Positions 9,394 through 17,564 of a DNA stretch of 64,000 bases are shown in pieces. The translations under genes and the position numbers were made by a program. Where the stretch lies: NCBI RefSeq assembly GCF_000176135.1, contig NZ_ACZN01000017.1, positions 186,001 through 250,000 on the forward strand, given 5' to 3'. Numbering within the stretch: position 1 is the first letter of the stretch; each line of letters opens with the position of its first letter. Origin of the DNA: Vibrio coralliilyticus ATCC BAA-450. Its GTDB lineage: Bacteria; Pseudomonadota; Gammaproteobacteria; Enterobacterales; Vibrionaceae. The notes under the pieces were generated by a model. It worked only from the letters and a program-made list of their open reading frames with translations, did no database searches and was not told where the DNA came from.

Positions 9394-10445
9394 TGCTGCG
9401 CTCCTTTAATTTCCATGCCTTCACGCAGCTTGCGTAAGTTAGAGTTAATAATGATGTCACCAGTATCGACGCCTCCTGAAATTAACGCGCCAGAGCCGTT
9501 AATCTGGCTCACCGAAATGGGATAACGATGTGCAATATTGTCTTCCAACTTCCATGCAAAAAAGTCCTGTGGATTAAAGCCTGTATCAACCGCTGTCATT
9601 GGCAATTGATAACCTTGAATGGTGTTGAGACCAGCCTTAACCAGATCGACTGAGACTTGCACACTCGTACCCGGCAAAATACGTTGCTCAATCTGAGGCA
9701 TAGACAGCCAGAACTCATACGTTTGGCTATCTGGGTGCAGTTCACTCGTGTGCTCCAGATAAGACACGGTATAAGCCCCATCATGACCAGCAAAAGTTGC
9801 TGTTGGCTGATATCTTTCTGAACTCAACTCTGGTTTGAGCATTGCTAGGACGGTATCTGACACGTTGAGTTTGACGTAAACTTTTTCGTCTTGATAGATG
9901 GAGACAACCATTTCACCGGGGCTGGTGTTCTCAAACTTTTGCTTGTCTACGCTAGACACCACACCATCAAACGGTGCTTTTAGACGCGTATAAACCACTC
10001 TGAGTTTGGCAGTACCTAAATTCGCTTCTGCTAGTTTGAAACTTGCACTTAACTCATCAAGATCAGCACTTGAGATCATTTTGTTGTGTCTTAATTCCTG
10101 ACCACGCTTAAACTGCTTTAGTGCCAGCTCGTATTTGGCCTGTGCATCGGTAAGGTTTTGTTTTGCTTTCGCATCATCAAGAATCGCGACGACTTGCCCT
10201 TTTGTGACATTGTCACCTTCCTGAACCAGAATCGAAGATATCTCGCCGTCAAGTCGGAAAGATAAAGGGGTCAGTTCAGCGGGCATCACCTGACCATTGA
10301 AGCTTCTATGTTGACTGGTGAGAGGTGAGCCAACTTCAAATGTATCAACTCGTAGTTCATTTTTTTCTCTGTGTTCCACAGATGGTTTACATGCCACAAG
10401 ACCTAAAACAGAGAGCGCAATGATTGAGGCTTTAAACATTTTCAT
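9390..10445 (-). CDS. RND efflux periplasmic adaptor (membrane fusion lipoprotein), second of two
   Basis: 351 aa with a lipoprotein signal ending LGLVAC (Cys19). The order is typical of HlyD/AcrA adaptors: a lipoyl half-motif (LDGEISSILVQEGDNVTKGQVVAILD), a helical hairpin, the second lipoyl half (TRLKAPFDGVVSSV), a beta-barrel, and a membrane-proximal domain. It bridges the pump and the outer-membrane channel. Its start is one base after the stop of the other adaptor, and its end overlaps the pump gene by 4 nt, so all three are one transcription unit. Confidence 0.92.
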   Translation of the reverse strand: MKMFKASIIALSVLGLVACKPSVEHREKNELRVDTFEVGSPLTSQHRSFNGQVMPAELTPLSFRLDGEISSILVQEGDNVTKGQVVAILDDAKAKQNLTDAQAKYELALKQFKRGQELRHNKMISSADLDELSASFKLAEANLGTAKLRVVYTRLKAPFDGVVSSVDKQKFENTSPGEMVVSIYQDEKVYVKLNVSDTVLAMLKPELSSERYQPTATFAGHDGAYTVSYLEHTSELHPDSQTYEFWLSMPQIEQRILPGTSVQVSVDLVKAGLNTIQGYQLPMTAVDTGFNPQDFFAWKLEDNIAHRYPISVSQINGSGALISGGVDTGDIIINSNLRKLREGMEIKGAQQ

Positions 10446-10446
10446 A

Positions 10447-11523
10447 TCAGATCCCTCCCTCTTTAATCCAAGCTTTAACCTGTTGACCAGAGGCCAATTT
10501 GTCTACGCCAGCTTCTACAATCAGGTCGCCTTTCTCCAACCCGGAGATAACGTCACCATGTTCATCTAGCGTTACTTGAATTTGTTGGATGGTCTGATTT
10601 TCAGAATTAAATCGATACAAAAGTCCAGTCGTATCGTGCTTTGAAATCCACGCAGAAGGCGCAATTTTTATCGTCGCTTTCTTCTCATCATTAACCAAGT
10701 GAACTTGGCCCGTCATTCCAGGTAATAGGTTTAATTCTTGTGGTCGTTGAATCGTGACGCTGGCGCTGTAACTGTTGGTATCAACGTCAGGTTGCGTGGA
10801 AATCTCTTTGAACTCAGAAGGAATATCGACATCGCGATGACTGTCCATAGAGACTGTGAGTGTCGAAGCGCTGAACTTGTCTAATCCATATTGCTCGGTG
10901 TAAGTCACAGGTACGGTGAAAACAACATCCATGACACTGTTATCGATAAGGTTTAGGATCGGTTGGTTTGCACCAACTACTTGATGTTCTTTGGCAAAGG
11001 TAATGGATACAACACCATCAAAAGGAGCAGTAATACGGGTATAGTTTAGATCTGTGACAGCCTGTTCATAGGCAGCTTTGGCCGCTTTGTACTGGGTCTC
11101 TGTCTGGTCAAAATCATCCGTACTGATCAGCTTTTTTGAGTACAATTGATCTGCTCGATTAAAGGCTGTCTTAGCTAAACTGTATTCGGCCTGACGAGCA
11201 TCCAACGCGAGCTGATAATCATTAGGGTCCAAAATAGCAAGCACATCCCCTTTCTCAACCATACTTCCCATCTTTACGTTAAGGCTCTCAATTTCTCCTG
11301 CGACTTGAAAAGAGAGTGCAGCTCGGTCAGTGGCATCGATTTTGGCAATGAAGGAATCGACCTGGCTTAGGGTTACATCCGGCACTTCCATCAACTTCAC
11401 TGGTGTCACAACGGGTGTTGTCACTTCTGATACGGCTTTATTACAGCCAACCAGCGTCAACCCAATCGCACTTGCGATCAAAAGCTTTGCTGATGGCCTC
11501 ATTCTGAATGCAGATTTGATCAT
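10447..11523 (-). CDS. RND efflux periplasmic adaptor (membrane fusion lipoprotein), first of two
   Basis: 358 aa with a lipoprotein signal ending LTLVGC (Cys27). Lipoyl halves LSFQVAGEIESLNVKMGSMV and TRITAPFDGVVSITFAKE flank a coiled hairpin (AEYSLAKTAFNRADQLYSKK). Same fold as its neighbour but clearly divergent, so the two adaptors are old paralogues and may form mixed hexamers. First gene of the efflux operon, read away from the divergent TetR regulator; its promoter lies in 11524-11640. Confidence 0.92.
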   Translation of the reverse strand: MIKSAFRMRPSAKLLIASAIGLTLVGCNKAVSEVTTPVVTPVKLMEVPDVTLSQVDSFIAKIDATDRAALSFQVAGEIESLNVKMGSMVEKGDVLAILDPNDYQLALDARQAEYSLAKTAFNRADQLYSKKLISTDDFDQTETQYKAAKAAYEQAVTDLNYTRITAPFDGVVSITFAKEHQVVGANQPILNLIDNSVMDVVFTVPVTYTEQYGLDKFSASTLTVSMDSHRDVDIPSEFKEISTQPDVDTNSYSASVTIQRPQELNLLPGMTGQVHLVNDEKKATIKIAPSAWISKHDTTGLLYRFNSENQTIQQIQVTLDEHGDVISGLEKGDLIVEAGVDKLASGQQVKAWIKEGGI

Positions 11524-11549
11524 GTGGTGATCTCATTTTAATTTTATTA

Positions 11550-11616
11550 CACAGTTGTGCAGTATATGGATAATATAAGCGAGATCAATGTTTATTTTCC
11601 ATGTGTGCAGTATAAT
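11550..11616. promoter_or_regulatory. Divergent efflux/TetR promoter region with repeated candidate operator
   Basis: The 11-mer TGTGCAGTATA occurs twice in the same orientation, at 11556-11566 and 11604-11614. The first copy overlaps a CACA-N2-TGTG dyad (11550-11559). The second overlaps a good -10 (TATAAT at 11611-11616) for the plus-strand tetR gene. Repeats in a divergent tetR/target spacer are likely TetR binding sites; no binding data are implied. Confidence 0.5.
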
Positions 11617-11709
11617 TTTTTGGTATGCTTGTTTTATAAGTGACGTATGAGATGAAAAGCGATTCGATTTCTGTTAGAAATACCGCGTCGTAAGCAATTG
11701 AACGAGAAA

Positions 11710-12441
11710 ATGACTGAAAGAAAGCAAGGCCGCCGAAGCGCCCAAGATGCAGAAAAGACAAAATGTGAAATCATGAAAGTCGCGACAGAGCTCTTTTGTG
11801 AGCTAGGTTATGAACGCGTGTCACTTCGTAACATCAGCGAAAAAGCCGGAGTTTCGCATAGCTTGATCAGGCATCATTTTGGTAGCAAAGAGAAAATCTG
11901 GTACGCGATTAGCGATAGCCTACACTGTTATATGGAGACCTATATCCATACTATCGTTGAGAACATGCCAAAAGACATCACCGCCAACGTTAAGCTTTAT
12001 CTGTTCTCTGTTCGCCTACTCGCGCACCTGTTGACCTTTAAGCAACCCATCCAGTTGATTGCTGATGCCGTCCGTCAAGAAGATACGCTATTCGACTATT
12101 TCATCGATAACTCAGGTGAATTGGAAGATATGGTCAACCGCATCGCTGATGACTATAACGAGGCTTTTCCTCAAACTCCGGTTAAAATCTGGGAAATCAA
12201 ATGGCAGATGATCATGTTTGCCCATGGTGCAGCCAGCCTCGGGCCGTTTATGCGCGAAACGTGGAGCGATGAGACCCGGGATTATCAGCAATGCTTGCTC
12301 AATCATTGGAGTATGTTTAACCAGATGATGGCATGCCGCTTTCAAGTTCCTCAAGCCTATATTCTTTCACCGAGTAAGGTTGAAGATTTGATCTTTGACG
12401 TCCCTTGTGAAGCATCTGAAGAATCCTTAACAACTGAATAA
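11710..12441 (+). CDS. TetR-family transcriptional regulator
   Basis: About 243 aa. The N-terminal helix-turn-helix (SLRNISEKAGVSHSLIRHHFGSKEKIW) is classical for TetR proteins, followed by a variable helical ligand-binding domain. Divergent from the RND operon and therefore the likely repressor of it and of itself. A TTG at 11698 would add four residues; neither start has a strong ribosome site, and I prefer the ATG. A galR-like gene follows after only 14 bp, so some readthrough transcription into it is likely. Confidence 0.9.
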   Translation: MTERKQGRRSAQDAEKTKCEIMKVATELFCELGYERVSLRNISEKAGVSHSLIRHHFGSKEKIWYAISDSLHCYMETYIHTIVENMPKDITANVKLYLFSVRLLAHLLTFKQPIQLIADAVRQEDTLFDYFIDNSGELEDMVNRIADDYNEAFPQTPVKIWEIKWQMIMFAHGAASLGPFMRETWSDETRDYQQCLLNHWSMFNQMMACRFQVPQAYILSPSKVEDLIFDVPCEASEESLTTE

Positions 12442-12455
12442 ACCATTCAACGACT

Positions 12456-13463
12456 ATGGCCAACATTCGAGATGTAGCAAAAGAAGCAAAGCTATCTGTT
12501 GCTACTGTATCAAGAGTCATTAATAAGCTTCCTCATACTAGCCAAGCAGCGATTGACGCCGTCCATACAGCGATGGAGAAGCTAAATTATCGCCCCAATG
12601 CCAATGCTCGCGCTTTGGTGAGCAAATCCTCGCCATCCATTGGGGTTTTAGTTGCCGATGTATCAAACCCTTTTTACGGTGCGATGGTACAAGCGATTGA
12701 TGAAGTCGCCCGTGAATATAAGAAGCATATTCTGATCACCCATGGTTATCACAATGAAGCGTATGAGCGGGAGGCGATTGAGCTCCTCATTAACAATCGT
12801 TGTGACTCGCTGGTGATTCACAGTAAAGGATTATCCGATCAGGAGCTAATCAAGTTCTCTCAAGAGATCCCCGGCCTGACCATCATTAACCGTTTCATTC
12901 CAGAAATTGCAGAACGATGCGTGGCCTTGGACAACGTCAAAGGCAGCAGTTTAGCCCTCAATCACTTGTTACGTGCTGGCCACGAAAAAATTGGTTATCT
13001 TGCGTCTTCACATCAAATTGAGGATTCAGTTGATCGCAAACAAGGCTATCGCTCAGAGCTAGAAAAACATGGCCTATCCTATTCGGGTAGCCTGGTTGCT
13101 GCGGGCGAACCTGATGAACTAGGTGGTGCAGAGGCGATGAGAAACCTGCTAGCGAAAAACGTCCCGTTTACCGCCGTCGCAACCTACAACGATTTGATGG
13201 CGGCCGGCGCGATAAAGGTACTGACGGAAAACAACATACGCGTACCGGAAGATGTTTCTGTCATAGGGTTCGATGATTCTTCTATTGCCAGTTATTTGTC
13301 CCCGACGCTGACAACAGTTCGCTACCCGATTCAAATCATGGCCAGTCACGCAGCAAGACTTGCTATCCATCTCGCAGAAAAAAGCCCTTACGAGCACGAT
13401 AAGCACCTGTATGTGCCGACACTTGTTGTTCGCCATTCAGTCAAAAAGCAGTCCTCTGTATAA
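12456..13463 (+). CDS. galR: LacI/GalR-family repressor, GalR-like
   Basis: 335 aa. The N-terminal LacI-type helix-turn-helix (IRDVAKEAKLSVATVSRVIN) and hinge (PNANARALVS) are followed by a periplasmic-binding-protein-like sugar domain. Many stretches closely match E. coli GalR (VADVSNPFYGAMVQAIDEV, GEPDELGGAEAM, TTVRYPIQIMA). Position and similarity suggest it represses the adjacent lacZ-galactanase operon and is released by galactose or a galactoside. A GalR-type operator is present upstream of lacZ at 20693-20708. It is convergent with the galactanase gene. Confidence 0.85.
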   Translation: MANIRDVAKEAKLSVATVSRVINKLPHTSQAAIDAVHTAMEKLNYRPNANARALVSKSSPSIGVLVADVSNPFYGAMVQAIDEVAREYKKHILITHGYHNEAYEREAIELLINNRCDSLVIHSKGLSDQELIKFSQEIPGLTIINRFIPEIAERCVALDNVKGSSLALNHLLRAGHEKIGYLASSHQIEDSVDRKQGYRSELEKHGLSYSGSLVAAGEPDELGGAEAMRNLLAKNVPFTAVATYNDLMAAGAIKVLTENNIRVPEDVSVIGFDDSSIASYLSPTLTTVRYPIQIMASHAARLAIHLAEKSPYEHDKHLYVPTLVVRHSVKKQSSV

Positions 13464-13465
13464 AG

Positions 13466-13506
13466 AAAAGCCCCGCTATGCTGTCAAAACATAGCGGGGC
13501 TTTTTG
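13466..13506. terminator. Bidirectional terminator between galR-like gene and galactanase gene
   Basis: Long perfect stem AAAAGCCCCGCTATG / CATAGCGGGGCTTTT with T-runs on both strands, serving both convergent genes. Confidence 0.92.
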
Positions 13507-13518
13507 TTTACTTAACGC

Positions 13519-15096
13519 CTAGAGATTAGCGACAAATGTGACCGTAGAACGAGCCGGCACTTGATATTCATCACCTTGCTTCTCTAATTCAATTAAAGCT
13601 AAGTTGTGCTCTGAGTTCGTCACGTATGTCTGGTACGTAGCTTCACTTTGAGACCCTTCAAGGTCAATAGAAACGGCTTCGGCACTATCACCTGCATTCA
13701 CTGCAACCACCACAAGCTTATCTTTCTCAGGGCTCACATAGGCTGACGTCATCAGCCCTTTAAGTTCATCCGGCCCATCAAGCTCTACACGCTGATAGCC
13801 CGGGCGAATAAAGCGACTGAAGTTACCGACCGTCCACATCATTTTTGAATCTTGCACGGTATCAGATTCCAATGATGGATCGATCTTAATCATACCGTCC
13901 TTATAATCGTATGGCGTCAGCCCCAACCACCAATGCCAAGCAGATGCGTTCAGTCGTGTTAGATCACGATGAATGATGCGACCCACATGCAGCGCATAAT
14001 CCATATCATTCACATCGAACCCATGACCATCAAAGTTTCTCGCAAGCCCTGCATCGCCAAGAATGCTCATCTCACTCATCCATATCTCTGCATCCGGAGA
14101 AACCGATTTTAGGTTGCCGTAAGTCATCTCTCTAAGTTTTTCTAGTCGGTCTGGCCAAGCATCAGAGAAGTAGCCATGCACGGAGATCTGGTTACCGATA
14201 ATGTCGCGAATCTCAGGGTCACCAAGTAATTCATCAATGTAATTGCGGTACAAGCCTACACCACGAGCATTCATACCGTTAGTTTGAGATGAGCCATCAA
14301 AATTACGCTTGTAGGCATCCTTGAGTGCAGCAGTAAACTCCACCACCTCGCCACCATCAATGTGAACATCATTTCGGATACCAGCATCTGCGAGTTTTTT
14401 ATCTAGGCTACGATATACCGCTTTGACTTCTTCCATGTTATAGCGGTTTCCTTCTTGGGTTTGCCCTTCCCATTCCCAAGTTGGCTCGTTGATTGGACTA
14501 ACGTAATTGACTGGCACACCCACTTCATCACTGCGAAGGTAAGTCAATACATCAACCAAAAAGTCAGAAAATTCATCCACTTTATCCGCTTTAAGGTTTG
14601 TTGAACCCACACCGTCGGCTGCCGTTGGATGAGTTAAGCCGTTTTTCGTCAGATAGTGAGGTGGACTATTCGCAAACGCAATAAAGTTGTCTACACCACG
14701 CTGATGCGCTTCCTGCATAAACCGGATTTGTCCTTGCTGCTTTGTGCTATCAATACCAGCACCCGATTCTGGGACCAGTAACTCGGCTCTTCGCATTGGA
14801 TCACGGATAAAGCTACCGTCACCCTGCCCCGCACTGCCTGCACCAATGTTAAACCGCCAAGCTGACAACCCAATACCCTTCTCGGTAGAAAAAAGTAAAT
14901 CCGCCAAGTGATCAATAGCCTTTTGATCGCCTTCAGCCTGCCACTTATTAATAGTCGGATTAATTGACCATGCATCAGACGCACCAAAACTATGAATGGT
15001 TTGCTTAGTATTATTTAATTCAACATCCAGTGTTTGGGCCGCAAGTGTCCCTGACAGTACACAACTCACTGCCATAGATAACAATATTCTCTTCAT
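13519..15096 (-). CDS. Secreted endo-beta-1,6-galactanase-like glycoside hydrolase, GH30
   Basis: 525 aa with a Sec signal peptide (cleavage near LAA-Q). The (beta/alpha)8 barrel has the GH30 signatures: HSFGASDAWSIN at the start, acid/base Glu in SPINEPTWEWEG and nucleophile Glu in WMSEMSIL, then a C-terminal beta-sandwich. The sequence resembles the galactanase branch (GH30 subfamily 5), which cuts beta-1,6-galactan side chains of arabinogalactan. Other beta-1,6-glycan activities cannot be excluded. Last gene of the lacZ operon; its products would pass the porin and the symporter and be hydrolysed by LacZ. Confidence 0.88.
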   Translation of the reverse strand: MKRILLSMAVSCVLSGTLAAQTLDVELNNTKQTIHSFGASDAWSINPTINKWQAEGDQKAIDHLADLLFSTEKGIGLSAWRFNIGAGSAGQGDGSFIRDPMRRAELLVPESGAGIDSTKQQGQIRFMQEAHQRGVDNFIAFANSPPHYLTKNGLTHPTAADGVGSTNLKADKVDEFSDFLVDVLTYLRSDEVGVPVNYVSPINEPTWEWEGQTQEGNRYNMEEVKAVYRSLDKKLADAGIRNDVHIDGGEVVEFTAALKDAYKRNFDGSSQTNGMNARGVGLYRNYIDELLGDPEIRDIIGNQISVHGYFSDAWPDRLEKLREMTYGNLKSVSPDAEIWMSEMSILGDAGLARNFDGHGFDVNDMDYALHVGRIIHRDLTRLNASAWHWWLGLTPYDYKDGMIKIDPSLESDTVQDSKMMWTVGNFSRFIRPGYQRVELDGPDELKGLMTSAYVSPEKDKLVVVAVNAGDSAEAVSIDLEGSQSEATYQTYVTNSEHNLALIELEKQGDEYQVPARSTVTFVANL

Positions 15097-15152
15097 GCCT
15101 ATCTCAATATATTTTATTAATTAGAAAAGATAATAGAAATTAAATATGAAAA

Positions 15153-16106
15153 TTAGAATGATCGACGATAGCCAACTTTAAAGAAGAAATAATCATCTTC
15201 CCATTGCTTTTGACTCCAATCTTGTTCAAAGTTTTCTTTATCTTCGGTTTGATAATATGTTTCAAAGACGAATTTAGACTTGTCATCAATTTTATAATCA
15301 CCCCAAAGACCAGCACGAACTCTTAACTCATCTTTATCGCCATAATTGACGCTTTCTGCCTGGCGATAAAAAGTATATCGAACAAACGGTGTAACCGTGA
15401 GGTCGTCGAAAGTCTGGGTGTAATTTACACGAATTTGCCACTCAACCCTTTTTTCTTCTTCCCAAGCTCGGTTATCTCCTTCGTAACCATTTTGTTTGCT
15501 TACTTCACTATACAATGTCGTCTGAAGCGTCTTATCGTATGAGAGACGTGTCCGCAGTCCAAAATCTATTTCATGATAATAGTCCGTGTAGCCTGTACGA
15601 AGATCGTTATTTGCTTCGTCCTGACAACCATTATCTCCCACACAGTCCGTACCTCGAGGCCTGTTTCTCACGCCTACCGGAGCAATAAAGCCGTCCAGAA
15701 TGAGGTCATAATCTTCCGTCAAGTAATAAGCCATATTGTTATAGAAGCGATATTCAGTCCGGCGTGTGTCGTTGGCATACATCTCATTACGAATCTGGAA
15801 TTTAGGCCCCCACCAGAAATCTTCGTAGCCTTCTGACCAACCAATGGCAACGTCCTGTCTCGCTCGGTTGTTCCACGTACGCTCATCGCTTTCTATCATA
15901 TGACGATAGCTAAAGTTGGCGTAAAGAAACATCGACGATTCTTCAATGGGATTAAATTCCATCGCAATATAGGGCATGGTATTGGTTCGTTGTTCTTGTT
16001 CGCGCCAATCTTCATATTCATTGCCAAGTTCAATATAACCAGCAATACCAAATGATGAGAATACTACCGCTGCACATGCCAAAATGGCTGTGTTATTTAT
16101 TTTCAT
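15153..16106 (-). CDS. Outer-membrane porin, OmpG-like monomeric oligosaccharide channel
   Basis: 317 aa with a signal peptide (cleavage near GIA-G) and alternating aromatic/polar beta strands. It ends in a C-terminal Phe (KVGYRRSF), as outer-membrane barrels require for BAM recognition. Length and strand pattern fit the OmpG/KdgM-like single-chain sugar porins. Located between the sugar symporter and the galactanase, it probably admits galacto-oligosaccharides. The single pair of Cys (DCVGDNGC) sits in a predicted extracellular loop. Confidence 0.75.
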   Translation of the reverse strand: MKINNTAILACAAVVFSSFGIAGYIELGNEYEDWREQEQRTNTMPYIAMEFNPIEESSMFLYANFSYRHMIESDERTWNNRARQDVAIGWSEGYEDFWWGPKFQIRNEMYANDTRRTEYRFYNNMAYYLTEDYDLILDGFIAPVGVRNRPRGTDCVGDNGCQDEANNDLRTGYTDYYHEIDFGLRTRLSYDKTLQTTLYSEVSKQNGYEGDNRAWEEEKRVEWQIRVNYTQTFDDLTVTPFVRYTFYRQAESVNYGDKDELRVRAGLWGDYKIDDKSKFVFETYYQTEDKENFEQDWSQKQWEDDYFFFKVGYRRSF

Positions 16107-16131
16107 ATTTGACCTTTAGTATTGGATATAA

Positions 16132-17484
16132 TTAAGTAGAAGAAATTTCTTTAAGAACCATATTTTGGTAATCACCGTTTAGGCGATAACTTCTCTTATA
16201 AATATAAGCGCTGAGCAAAACTAATAATGTTGGTATACCAATCATTAGTGCACGTAAACCTAATATTGTTTCGTCACTCTGCTCTACATTCGGTACATAA
16301 CCAATTGCTGTCAGGCCAATACCTACGAAGAACCCTGATAATGCACCGGCAAACTTAACCAACATCGTTTGGATGGAGAAGATGATGCTTTCGCTACGAT
16401 GACCAGTTTTGTATTCGCCATAATCCACCACATCCGCCAACATAACCGTCGACAGCCCATTAGACAAACCGCCGCCAAACTTCAGCGCCGCACCCGCAAT
16501 TCCTACCAAAATGCCGTTCTCAGGCGCAAATAGCCCGGTCAGCGCGAGAATGAGACTGCATAGTAAAGGGAATGCGCAAGCCACCAGCCACATAAATTTA
16601 CGATTGATGATGTTACATAGTTTAGGGAAGAGGAATACGCCTGCAATTTCCGCCATACCTGAGACCAAAGCGAACATAGGGAACAGATCTTCACGGCCAA
16701 TCGCGTAGCTAAAGTAGTATATGGCAAAGCCACCAACCAACTGAATCGCAATGTTAAATGCCAGCACTACGCCAATCAGAGACTTCAATTGATCATTCTT
16801 GCTGATGATATCTTTAACATCTTTAAACGAGAATTTTTCTGTCGAAACTTTCTTGTTCTTGATGCGCTCTTTCACATTGAAGAAGGTAATCAACGCACTC
16901 GCGATAAACGCGACGATGATCGCCATACTCAAGTACAAAAAGCCGGAACCTTTGTCTTCACCACCTAAAAAACCAACCACATATAGTCCGTACGTTCCCA
17001 TAAGGGTCCAAGCACAGCTAGCAAACAAGCGCGGCCATACGACTAACTTTTCGCGTTCTACTCGTAGGGAAGACATGGAAGGAATCATAGACCAGTAAGG
17101 AATATCCATAATGGTATAAGTCACGCCCCAAAGGATGTAAGTGACCGTCGCATAGATGTACACCATGTTGTCATCAATATTGTGAGTATTGAATACCATC
17201 AATAAGAAGACGGAGTTGACTAAGGTTCCGATCACAATCCAAGGGCGGAATTTGCCGAAACGACTGCGCGTGTTATCGACAATCATGCCCATGATAGGGT
17301 CAGTTACCGCATCAACAAATCGCGCAACAAGAAACAGTGTGCCAACAAACGCTGCAGATATACCGACAACGTCTGTGTAATAGAACATTAGAAAAATATA
17401 GATAATGGAGCAGGCAAAATCTTTGCCTAACGCCCCTAGCCCATACGAAAACTTGGTTTGAATCGATATACTACCTTCAGACAT
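16132..17484 (-). CDS. GPH-family sugar:cation symporter (MelB-like)
   Basis: 450 aa with 12 predicted membrane helices. N-terminal KFSYGLGALGKDFACSIIYIFLMFYYTDV and the loop VTDPIMGMIVDNTRSRFGKFRPW are hallmarks of glycoside-pentoside-hexuronide:cation symporters. Between lacZ and the porin, it likely imports beta-galactosides released from galactan. AAGGAG precedes the ATG. Followed by the porin after 25 bp. Confidence 0.92.
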   Translation of the reverse strand: MSEGSISIQTKFSYGLGALGKDFACSIIYIFLMFYYTDVVGISAAFVGTLFLVARFVDAVTDPIMGMIVDNTRSRFGKFRPWIVIGTLVNSVFLLMVFNTHNIDDNMVYIYATVTYILWGVTYTIMDIPYWSMIPSMSSLRVEREKLVVWPRLFASCAWTLMGTYGLYVVGFLGGEDKGSGFLYLSMAIIVAFIASALITFFNVKERIKNKKVSTEKFSFKDVKDIISKNDQLKSLIGVVLAFNIAIQLVGGFAIYYFSYAIGREDLFPMFALVSGMAEIAGVFLFPKLCNIINRKFMWLVACAFPLLCSLILALTGLFAPENGILVGIAGAALKFGGGLSNGLSTVMLADVVDYGEYKTGHRSESIIFSIQTMLVKFAGALSGFFVGIGLTAIGYVPNVEQSDETILGLRALMIGIPTLLVLLSAYIYKRSYRLNGDYQNMVLKEISST

Positions 17485-17530
17485 ATAAGGCTCCTTAGCC
17501 TTTGCTATTGGTTTGAATTAGGGTCAGAGA

Positions 17531-17556
17531 ATGGCCCACCTCTCATTGGAGGTGGG
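17531..17556 (-). other. Intercistronic hairpin between lacZ and the symporter gene
   Basis: Stem GCCCACCTC / GAGGTGGGC with a 6-nt loop in the 80-bp gap after lacZ. It is not followed by a T-run on the minus strand, so it looks more like an RNA-stability or processing element than a terminator. Confidence 0.55.
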
Positions 17557-17564
17557 CTCAGTTG

